From Victivallales bacterium (GTDB taxonomy: Bacteria; Verrucomicrobiota; Lentisphaeria; Oligosphaerales; Lenti-02): DNA of 5,221 nt. The notes under the pieces are model-generated. The model was not told the DNA's origin and ran no database searches. It was given only the letters and a program-made list of their open reading frames with translations. Positions within the stretch are counted from its first letter, which is position 1, and each line of letters begins with the position of its first letter. Made by a program: the position numbers and the translations under genes. Shown one piece after another: positions 1 to 5,221 of this stretch. The stretch covers positions 1 to 5,221 of the forward strand of contig JABGQJ010000566.1 in assembly GCA_018648945.1 (NCBI GenBank), read 5' to 3'.

Positions 1-312
1 CAGGCCCTGGTGGCACCATCCTATGTGGAACGTGGGGAGCACCTGGCCCAGGGCTATGCCTCCTTGGCTCGGCAGCACAATGCCCTGCAGTTGACCGAGC
101 CCCTGAGTGCGTCCCCTCGCCCGTTTTTCGGTCGCCCCTTCCCCGTGATCTTCGGCGAACGCTTTGCCAAGGCCCTGGTCCGCGACGTGGCTGATGCCGA
201 AGTCCGCGCGCTCTGCCGCAAGCCCCTGATCGGCTCCCTCGACCTGTTCGTCGATAGCACGGATCTGCTGGGAGACGCGGGTCGAGGCGAGTCGCTGCAG
301 GGATTGTTTTGA
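1..312 (+). CDS. C-terminal end of a DUF4037-like protein (5' truncated by window)
   Basis: The reading frame is open from the first base (Gln-Ala-Leu-Val...) to a TGA at 310-312, so the true start lies outside the window and the GTG at 10 is just an internal Val codon. The 103 visible residues contain ARQHNALQLTEP, then PRPFFGRPFPVI, then a short helix-like stretch and finally GSLDLFVDSTDLL near the C-terminus. From memory, this order (a 'HNA.glTeP' segment, an 'RPf..RPF.vi' segment and a closing 'G.vDqfvDSTD.L' segment) is typical of the DUF4037 family, whose biochemical role is not established; this was not confirmed by a search. No membrane segment is visible. It sits 29 nt upstream of the glycosidase on the same strand and is probably co-transcribed with it. 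Coding is well supported; the family name is moderately sure. Confidence 0.7.
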   Translation, partial: QALVAPSYVERGEHLAQGYASLARQHNALQLTEPLSASPRPFFGRPFPVIFGERFAKALVRDVADAEVRALCRKPLIGSLDLFVDSTDLLGDAGRGESLQGLF

Positions 313-327
313 TTGTCGGACCAACGC

Positions 328-333
328 GAGGAG
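328..333 (+). promoter_or_regulatory. Shine-Dalgarno site deciding the glycosidase start
   Basis: GAGGAG lies 8 nt before the ATG at 342. It decides against the in-frame TTG at 309, which overlaps the upstream TGA stop as TTGA and has no comparable purine-rich site before it. Confidence 0.75.
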
Positions 334-341
334 TCGAAAAT

Positions 342-2078
342 ATGGAACAGAACAGCGCCACTCCCACCTCTCCCACCGGCCCTCCCCCCGCCTGGGAGGG
401 CATCGCCCCAGGCCGGATTCAGCGCGACGCCACAGTCCGGGACTTCGTGACCCCGAGCCGGATACTCTGGCAGTCCAGCGGCGATGGGGTGGAGATTGCC
501 GATGCCGACGTGTTGTTGGGACCGAGCACACGGCAACCGGCCACGGTCAAGGTGGGGCTCTGCACGCTCACGAGCAGCCCGGAGCAGACGGCATCTCTGC
601 TCTTTGACTTCGGCATCGAGATGCAGGGCGGCCTGCAGCTGGTCATGGGCATGTTTGCGGGCAAGGAACCCGCGCAGTTTCGCGTCCGTTTCGGCGAGTC
701 GGCCAGCGAAGCGATGTCCGACATTGGCGGTGAAGCGGGGGCAACCAACGACCATGCCACGCGCGATCTGGCGATAGCCGCCCCGTGGCTTGGCAGCATC
801 GAGGTGGGCAACACCGGCTTCCGGTTTGTCCGGATCGACCTCCTGGATCGGGACCGGCCAATTCTCCTCAAGGAAGTTAACGCGATCTCTTCCTACCGCG
901 ATCTCCCGTACCTCGGCTCGTTCCGTTGCAGTGACGAACGGCTGAACCGGATCTGGCAAACTGGCGCCTATACTGTGCACCTGAACATGCAGCACTACCT
1001 GTGGGACGGCATCAAGCGGGACCGGCTGGTCTGGATTGGCGACATGCATCCGGAGACCTTGACGGTTTGCAGCGTGTTCGGGGAGTGCGATGTGGTGCCC
1101 CGCAGTCTGGATTACGCCCGCGACACCTTCCCGCTGCCTGGCTGGATGAACGGCATCAGCTCCTATTCCATCTGGTGGGTGATCATCCATCATGAATGGT
1201 ACCGGTCCCATGGGAATCTCGACTACCTGCAGGAACAGCGCGACTACCTTGTTCCCCTGCTTCACCAGCTCATGGAGAAGATCGGCGAGAGCAACGAGGA
1301 ACAACTCGACGGACGTTTCCTCGATTGGCCGTCCTCCGGTGACGAGCAGGCGATTCACGCCGGTCTCCAGGCCTTGATGGTCATGGCCATGGATGCGGGT
1401 GCGGACCTGTGCGAGACCCTCGGCGATCTAGACATGGCCGAGGCCTGCCGAACTGCTGCTGGCCGTCTCCGGCAGCATCGTCCCGATCCGGGGAACTCGA
1501 AGCAGGCGGCGGCTCTGCTGGCTCTCTCGGGGCTGGCACCGGCCGAACAGATGAACCGCGAGGTGCTGGCGCAGGATGGCGCGCAGCGCATGTCCACCTT
1601 CTACGGAATCTACATCCTCCAGGCCATGGCCCGCGCGGGCAACCACCAAGGCGCCATCGACTGTATCCGCGAGTACTGGGGGGGGATGCTCGATCTGGGA
1701 GCGACCACGTTCTGGGAGGACTTCGACATCAACTGGCTCGACGGGGCGGCCCGCATCGACGAACTCGTGCCCGAAGGCAAGATCGATGTCCATGCCAGCT
1801 ACGGCGCCCACTGCTACAAGGGATTGCGGCACAGTCTCTGCCACGGCTGGGCCTCGGGACCGACCTCCTGGCTGATTGAGCAGGTGCTGGGGATTCAGGT
1901 CCTTGAACCCGGTTGCGCCAAAATCCGTTTCAATCCCAATCTCGCCGACTTGGAATGGGCCGAAGGCACCCTCCCCACGCCGCATGGCGTCGTGACTATT
2001 CGGCACCAGAAGCTACGCGAGGGCAGGATGAGGAGCGTCTTCACAGCTCCCCCTGGGGTCCAGATCGTCTCGGACTGA
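342..2078 (+). CDS. Alpha-L-rhamnosidase-like (GH78-type) six-hairpin glycosidase
   Basis: This is a 578-residue protein starting at ATG 342, chosen for its GAGGAG site. GH78 enzymes hydrolyse terminal alpha-L-rhamnose by inversion in an (alpha/alpha)6 barrel. Layout: Pro/Thr-rich tail (residues 1-18), a beta-sandwich region (about 20-185), the barrel from about 190 (FRCSDERLNRIW begins at 194), and a C-terminal beta domain (about 510-578). Family hallmarks are DGIKRDRLVWIGD (222-234), GATTFWEDFD with E459 as the likely general base, and CHGWASGP around H501. In classical GH78 enzymes the first motif reads D-x4-E, with Glu as general acid; here the equivalent residue is D227. It is shorter than the roughly 900-1000 residues of many GH78 enzymes. 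No signal peptide is seen, so it is probably cytosolic and acts on imported oligosaccharides or glycosides. It follows the DUF4037-like gene by 29 nt. The fold is confident; substrate specificity for rhamnose is inferred only. Confidence 0.85.
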   Translation: MEQNSATPTSPTGPPPAWEGIAPGRIQRDATVRDFVTPSRILWQSSGDGVEIADADVLLGPSTRQPATVKVGLCTLTSSPEQTASLLFDFGIEMQGGLQLVMGMFAGKEPAQFRVRFGESASEAMSDIGGEAGATNDHATRDLAIAAPWLGSIEVGNTGFRFVRIDLLDRDRPILLKEVNAISSYRDLPYLGSFRCSDERLNRIWQTGAYTVHLNMQHYLWDGIKRDRLVWIGDMHPETLTVCSVFGECDVVPRSLDYARDTFPLPGWMNGISSYSIWWVIIHHEWYRSHGNLDYLQEQRDYLVPLLHQLMEKIGESNEEQLDGRFLDWPSSGDEQAIHAGLQALMVMAMDAGADLCETLGDLDMAEACRTAAGRLRQHRPDPGNSKQAAALLALSGLAPAEQMNREVLAQDGAQRMSTFYGIYILQAMARAGNHQGAIDCIREYWGGMLDLGATTFWEDFDINWLDGAARIDELVPEGKIDVHASYGAHCYKGLRHSLCHGWASGPTSWLIEQVLGIQVLEPGCAKIRFNPNLADLEWAEGTLPTPHGVVTIRHQKLREGRMRSVFTAPPGVQIVSD

Positions 2079-2094
2079 TCCACTGGCAAGTGGA
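2079..2094. repeat. Short perfect hairpin directly after the glycosidase stop
   Basis: TCCACT (2079-2084) and AGTGGA (2089-2094) form a 6-bp inverted repeat with a GGCA loop, beginning at the base after the TGA. No T-rich tract follows, so it is not a canonical intrinsic terminator. It could stabilise the 3' end of the message, or be chance. Confidence 0.35.
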
Positions 2095-2112
2095 CGGCAA
2101 GGCGGGGCGTGC

Positions 2113-2142
2113 GCCGGGAGCGCCGGCTCCAGCCGGCATCCC
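2113..2142. repeat. GCCGGC-based REP-like intergenic inverted repeat
   Basis: GCCGG occurs three times at 2113, 2122 and 2132. GCCGGC (2122-2127) and GCCGGC (2132-2137) form a 6-bp stem with a TCCA loop; a flanking GGGA (2116-2119) and TCCC (2139-2142) can extend it beyond a small internal loop. A competing hairpin, GGAGC (2117-2121) with GCTCC (2126-2130), uses the same bases. Such compact GC-rich elements are often dispersed in GC-rich genomes (REP-like), but only one copy lies in this window, so repetitiveness is inferred. No T-tract follows, which argues against a Rho-independent terminator. Confidence 0.5.
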
Positions 2143-2173
2143 CTTCCAGCGCTCACGGCCCACGAGAAGCGAC

Positions 2174-2190
2174 CGGCTTTCCGAGAGCCG
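2174..2190. repeat. Short inverted repeat in the intergenic gap
   Basis: CGGCT (2174-2178) pairs with AGCCG (2186-2190) around a 7-nt loop. It is the third inverted repeat in the 160-nt gap and lies about 35 nt before the next gene's ribosome binding site. The stem is short and may be chance; no poly-T follows. Confidence 0.25.
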
Positions 2191-2225
2191 CAATGACATG
2201 TAGGTTTCAGCGTGTGCATACACCC

Positions 2226-2231
2226 AAGGAG
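2226..2231 (+). promoter_or_regulatory. Shine-Dalgarno site deciding the Tat-signal isomerase start
   Basis: AAGGAG lies 7 nt before ATG 2239. It rules out the in-frame GTG at 2212, which would place nine extra residues ahead of the twin-arginine signal and has no purine-rich site in front. Confidence 0.8.
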
Positions 2232-2238
2232 TCTCGCG

Positions 2239-3087
2239 ATGAATCCTGTCACTCGCCGCCAGTTCCTCCGTGCCGGGGCCGTTGGGGCCGGGCTTGCTGC
2301 CATGCCATTCCGCGCTGCCGAGGACGGGGCCAAGCTCCCGATCAGCATTCAGCTCTACACGCTCCGCAACCTGATGCGGCAGGACTTCGACGGGACGCTG
2401 AAGAAGGTGGCGGAGTTGGGCTATCCGGCCGTCGAGTTCGCCGGCTATGGCGCCCGCAGTGGCAAGCCCAAGGAACTGCGTGCCTTCCTGGATGATCTGG
2501 GGATGGCATGCAGCGGTGCCCACGAGGGTTTCGGCGGGGTCCAGCGCAACGCGACGGCGCGGGCCGAGTTCATCCGGACACTGGGCGGCAAGCACCTGAC
2601 GGTCCCGTCGCTGCCCAAGGAGTTCCGCGACGGCGGCAAGGACGGGTATCGCACCTTCGGCGACAAAATGAATGCCCTGGGCCAGGCCGCCGCCAAGGTC
2701 GGCTGCACCCTGAGCTACCACAATCACGCCTTCGAGTTCAGGCAAGTGGAGGGCAAGAGCCTGTTCGAGTGGATGCTCGGCGAGATGGACCCGAAGCTGG
2801 TCAAACTGGAAGTGGACGTGTATTGGGTCAAGAAGGGCGGCGTGGAGCCAGCTGAGTTCATTGCGGAGCACGGCGACCGTATCGCCCTGTTGCACATGAA
2901 GGGCATGGCCAAGGAGAGTGGCCGGTTCGCCCCGGTCGGTACGGGTTCCATGGACACGGCAGCTATCGTGGCGGCCGGCAAGGAAGCCAAGTGCGACTGG
3001 TACGTGGTGGAACAGGACCGCTGCTGGCAACCGGAGCTCGACGCGGTCAAGATCAGCCTGGGGAACCTGAAGACGCTTCTAGCCTAG
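2239..3087 (+). CDS. Tat-exported sugar phosphate isomerase/epimerase-like TIM-barrel protein
   Basis: This 282-residue protein is of the xylose isomerase-like TIM-barrel type (AP endonuclease 2 superfamily, Pfam PF01261). It begins with a twin-arginine signal: R6-R7-QFLRAG, a hydrophobic Ala/Gly stretch to about residue 22, and likely cleavage near A26-A27. The mature part opens with ISIQLYTLRN and continues with VEFAGY (E66), SYHNHAFEF (H161-N162-H163), EVDVYWVKKGG (D193), LLHMKGM (H219) and VVEQD (E258). These match the usual positions for the divalent metal and substrate ligands in this superfamily, so the site looks intact. Family members isomerise or epimerise sugars, or act on keto-sugars; some relatives take part in 3-keto-glycoside or C-glycoside cleavage, so the exact reaction cannot be named. 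It likely acts folded in the periplasm. It opens a tight cluster with mnmE 15 nt downstream. Confidence 0.88.
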   Translation: MNPVTRRQFLRAGAVGAGLAAMPFRAAEDGAKLPISIQLYTLRNLMRQDFDGTLKKVAELGYPAVEFAGYGARSGKPKELRAFLDDLGMACSGAHEGFGGVQRNATARAEFIRTLGGKHLTVPSLPKEFRDGGKDGYRTFGDKMNALGQAAAKVGCTLSYHNHAFEFRQVEGKSLFEWMLGEMDPKLVKLEVDVYWVKKGGVEPAEFIAEHGDRIALLHMKGMAKESGRFAPVGTGSMDTAAIVAAGKEAKCDWYVVEQDRCWQPELDAVKISLGNLKTLLA

Positions 3088-3102
3088 TCTCAAAGGCACG
3101 CC

Positions 3103-4470
3103 ATGAGTGACTCCCTATCCCAGAACCGCGATTCCCAGACGGACACCATCGCTGCCTTCGCGACGGCGCTGGGCGGTGCTGTGGCGGTGATCCGGGCGTC
3201 GGGTCCCGATGCCTTATCCGTTGCGGGCAAGGTCTGGACCGGGCGCGTGCCGCTCTCGACCGCGCCTGTTCGCGCGCTGCGCTTGGGGGCGGTCCACAAC
3301 GGAGACGGCCCGCTGGATGGGGAGGTGCTGGCGACGTATATGCCGGGTCCGCACAGCTTCACCGGCGAGGATGTGGTGGAGCTGCACTGTCACGGGGGGG
3401 CGCTCGGGGCGCGACTGACCTTGCTGGCGCTGCTGGCTGCGGGGTGTCGGCATGCCGAACCGGGGGAGTTCACCCGGCGCGCGTTTCTGAACGGTCGTCT
3501 GGACCTGACCCAGGCCGAGGCCGTGGCAGACCTGATCGAGGCCCATAGCGAATCGGCACTGCACATGGCGAACCGTCAGCTTGGTGGCTTGCTGGGCAGG
3601 CGCATTCGGGAGCTCTACGATGCCTTGGCCGAGCTGTTGGCCGATGTGGAATCCCGGCTCGATTTTGCCGAGGAGGATCTGGGCTGGCGCCCCGCCGACA
3701 GCGTTCGGGAGGGCGTGGACGGCGCCACGGTGTCTTGCCAGGAGCTGCTGGCTTCCCGGCGCGAGGGAGAGATCCTGCGCGAGGGGGTGGTGCTGGTTCT
3801 GGCCGGTGCCCCCAACGTGGGCAAGTCCAGCTTGCTGAATGCCATTCTCGGGCGTGACCGGGCGATCGTCACGGACATTCCCGGCACCACCCGTGACACG
3901 CTGGAGGAACTGGCGCACATCCGGGGTATTCCGGTGCGTCTGGTGGACACCGCAGGAATCCGCGAGGCGGACAATCTCATCGAGCAGACCGGCATCGAGC
4001 GCAGTCGCGACAGCATCCGCCGGGCCCAGGTCGTTCTCTGGATCGTCGATGCCTCAGTGCCCTACGAACCCCAGGCCTGGCGGTCGGAGGAGCATCCGTT
4101 TGCCGGCCCAGTTCTGGTGGTGGCCAACAAGAGCGACTGCGGCACGCAGAACATGCCCACAGAGGCCCTTGCCACCTGCGCCCTGACTGGCGAGGGGCTG
4201 GATGGGCTCTACGACGCTATTGAGCGTGCCGTCTGGGACGCCCCGCACCATCATGAGTCGGAGGTGGCGGTGAGTGCTCGCCATGGGCACTGTCTGGATC
4301 AGGCCATCGAGGCCTTGGTCGACGCCCGGTTGGCCACCGACCATGAGGAGTGGGAGCTTGTTTCCGCCGCCGTGCGCGCGGCTATCGCTTCGCTGGGCCA
4401 GATCACTGGCCAGACGGCCGACCCCGATATTCTCGACACCATCTTCTTGCGATTCTGTATCGGCAAATAG
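3103..4470 (+). CDS. mnmE: tRNA uridine-5-carboxymethylaminomethyl modification GTPase MnmE
   Basis: This is a complete 455-residue MnmE (TrmE), near the family's usual 450-460. With MnmG it modifies the wobble uridine (U34) of certain tRNAs, using a formyl-tetrahydrofolate-type one-carbon donor and GTP hydrolysis in the cytosol. Order: N-terminal tetrahydrofolate-binding domain with EPGEFTRRAFLNGRLDLTQAEA; helical domain; inserted G domain with G1 GAPNVGKSS (235-243), G2 TTRDT (262-266), G3 DTAGIRE (282-288) and G4 NKSD (342-345); and the C-terminal FCIGK with C452. All key motifs are intact. Start ATG 3103 has AAAGG 6 nt upstream; about ten residues precede the usual 'DTIAA' beginning. The loop after it reads ATALGGAVAVIR, lacking the common P-x-G-x-G-G form and one residue shorter. 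mnmG is not in the window; mnmE lies instead between two sugar isomerase-like genes, 15 nt and 12 nt away. Confidence 0.97.
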   Translation: MSDSLSQNRDSQTDTIAAFATALGGAVAVIRASGPDALSVAGKVWTGRVPLSTAPVRALRLGAVHNGDGPLDGEVLATYMPGPHSFTGEDVVELHCHGGALGARLTLLALLAAGCRHAEPGEFTRRAFLNGRLDLTQAEAVADLIEAHSESALHMANRQLGGLLGRRIRELYDALAELLADVESRLDFAEEDLGWRPADSVREGVDGATVSCQELLASRREGEILREGVVLVLAGAPNVGKSSLLNAILGRDRAIVTDIPGTTRDTLEELAHIRGIPVRLVDTAGIREADNLIEQTGIERSRDSIRRAQVVLWIVDASVPYEPQAWRSEEHPFAGPVLVVANKSDCGTQNMPTEALATCALTGEGLDGLYDAIERAVWDAPHHHESEVAVSARHGHCLDQAIEALVDARLATDHEEWELVSAAVRAAIASLGQITGQTADPDILDTIFLRFCIGK

Positions 4471-4482
4471 CTGGAGCTTGCC

Positions 4483-5221
4483 ATGAACCCCGAACGCATT
4501 TCCGCCTGCACCTACGCCGTCCGCGAGGAACCCCTCGATGCCACCTTCCAGTTGATCGCCAGGGCGGGTTGCCGCAAGGTCGACCTCTGGGGTGGTCTGC
4601 CCAACTACTCCAACGATCCCGCCGAGTGCGATGTGGTCGCGCTCAAGGCCAAAGCCTGCGAGTACGGTCTCACCATCGGGAACCTCGGCACCTACCCGGG
4701 CCGCAAGATCGCGGATGTGGGGTTCGACGCGGAGATGCTGGAGATGGCTCGGGCCATCGACAATGCCGCGTTCCTCGGCTCGCGCTCCATTCGCGTCTGT
4801 CCTGGCCATGGCGAAGATCCCAGCATTGTCGCTGGGTTGATCCCCTTCTTCCAGCAGGCTGCGGTCTACGCCGAGAGCAAGGGCGTCTACCTTGGCATGG
4901 AGAACCACAAGGGCAGCATCGCCGGCAATCCGGACGTGGTCATGAAGCTGGTCCGCGCCGTGGCTTCCCCGTTCTTTGGCATCCTCTACGAGCCGGCCAA
5001 CCTGATGGCCTGCGGAGTGGACTACAAGGAGGCCTACGAGGCCTTCAAGGGCTGGATTACGCACGTGCACGTGAAGGACAGCCACTGCACGGCGGACGGC
5101 TACGAGCGCACCATATACAGCGAATTGGTCGGCCTGTGGCAGACCGACCCCCACCGACCGGAGCGGCCCGTAGTCGCCGAAGAAGTCGAGCGAGCCCTCT
5201 TCGCCATGCAAACTCTGTGGG
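4483..5221 (+). CDS. Second sugar phosphate isomerase/epimerase-like protein (3' truncated by window)
   Basis: The frame is open from ATG 4483 through the window edge, giving 246 complete codons. GGAG (4473-4476) lies 6 nt before the ATG, and mnmE ends 12 nt upstream, so translation in one operon is likely. The protein is an AP endonuclease 2-type TIM barrel: KVDLWGG (V33-G38), a strand with SIRVCPGHGED, GMENHKG (E140, H142), YEPANLM (E170, N173) and THVHVKDSH (H194, H196). E140, E170 and the His pair fit metal-ligand positions of the family, with Glu rather than the common Asp in the 'DP.N' motif. No signal peptide is seen, so unlike its neighbour it should be cytosolic. After the VKDSH motif the expected G-E-G loop and 'GYdG...E' segment are not recognisable; the sequence reads RPVVAEEVERALFAMQTLW instead. 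The specific substrate is unknown. Confidence 0.85.
   Translation, partial: MNPERISACTYAVREEPLDATFQLIARAGCRKVDLWGGLPNYSNDPAECDVVALKAKACEYGLTIGNLGTYPGRKIADVGFDAEMLEMARAIDNAAFLGSRSIRVCPGHGEDPSIVAGLIPFFQQAAVYAESKGVYLGMENHKGSIAGNPDVVMKLVRAVASPFFGILYEPANLMACGVDYKEAYEAFKGWITHVHVKDSHCTADGYERTIYSELVGLWQTDPHRPERPVVAEEVERALFAMQTLW

Noticed and set aside
309..341. TTG start at 309 overlapping the upstream stop as TTGA, for translational coupling
   Set aside because: The ATG at 342 has a strong, well-spaced GAGGAG site, and the extra 11 residues show no conserved features.
54..1358. Long open frame of 434 codons on the minus strand opposite the DUF4037-like gene and the glycosidase
   Set aside because: Its frame mirrors well-supported + strand genes, has no recognisable motifs, and long antisense frames are expected in GC-rich DNA.
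1678..1685. Run of eight G residues inside the glycosidase, as a possible phase-variation tract
   Set aside because: The frame is intact on both sides and the family motifs continue; a single short G tract in GC-rich coding DNA is weak evidence for switching.
2113..2142. Rho-independent terminator for the glycosidase transcript
   Set aside because: The stem is GC-rich but is followed by CCCTTCC, not a run of T.
2193..2222. Possible sigma70-like promoter: ATGACA, 18-nt spacer, CATACA
   Set aside because: The -10 match is only 3 of 6, and the predicted start near 2229 would cut into the AAGGAG site at 2226-2231.
2041..3030. Minus-strand open frame of 329 codons across the intergenic gap and the first isomerase
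   Set aside because: It is antisense to a clear enzyme gene and has no family motifs; it crosses the gap only because the repeat lacks stop codons in that frame.
4054..5211. Minus-strand open frame of 385 codons opposite the end of mnmE and the second isomerase
   Set aside because: Both + strand genes have conserved motifs through this stretch; the antisense product has none.

Overview
This is a GC-rich window (about 63% by eye) that is almost entirely coding, with every supported gene on the + strand. It looks like accessory carbohydrate metabolism wrapped around one housekeeping gene. The combination of a Tat-exported TIM-barrel sugar isomerase/epimerase, a second cytosolic one, and a compact GH78-like glycosidase is most familiar from the Planctomycetes-Verrucomicrobia-Lentisphaerae type of genome. 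That placement is inferred from gene style and is not proven here.

Layout: (1) positions 1-312 hold the C-terminal end of a protein that resembles DUF4037 proteins. (2) After 29 nt comes a complete 578-residue alpha-L-rhamnosidase-like (GH78-type) six-hairpin glycosidase, 342-2078. (3) A 160-nt intergenic gap, 2079-2238, is the only real gap and contains several inverted repeats, including a GCCGGC-based REP-like element. (4) A complete Tat-signal sugar phosphate isomerase/epimerase-like protein lies at 2239-3087. (5) After 15 nt comes a complete mnmE (tRNA modification GTPase), 3103-4470. (6) After 12 nt comes a second, unrelated-in-detail isomerase/epimerase-like gene that starts at 4483 and runs off the right edge.

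How it fits together: spacing and good Shine-Dalgarno sites suggest two transcription units, DUF4037-like plus glycosidase, and isomerase 1 - mnmE - isomerase 2. The glycosidase would release a deoxy-sugar (or related sugar) in the cytosol, and TIM-barrel enzymes would rearrange sugars or keto-sugars. MnmE has no obvious metabolic link and its place between two sugar genes is the oddest aspect of the layout. I see no phage, IS element, CRISPR array, tRNA or rRNA. I do not see a clearly novel system. The best leads are the glycosidase with Asp at the usual catalytic Glu position, the altered N-terminal loop of MnmE, the mnmE sandwich, the intergenic repeat and the unusual C-terminal part of the last gene.
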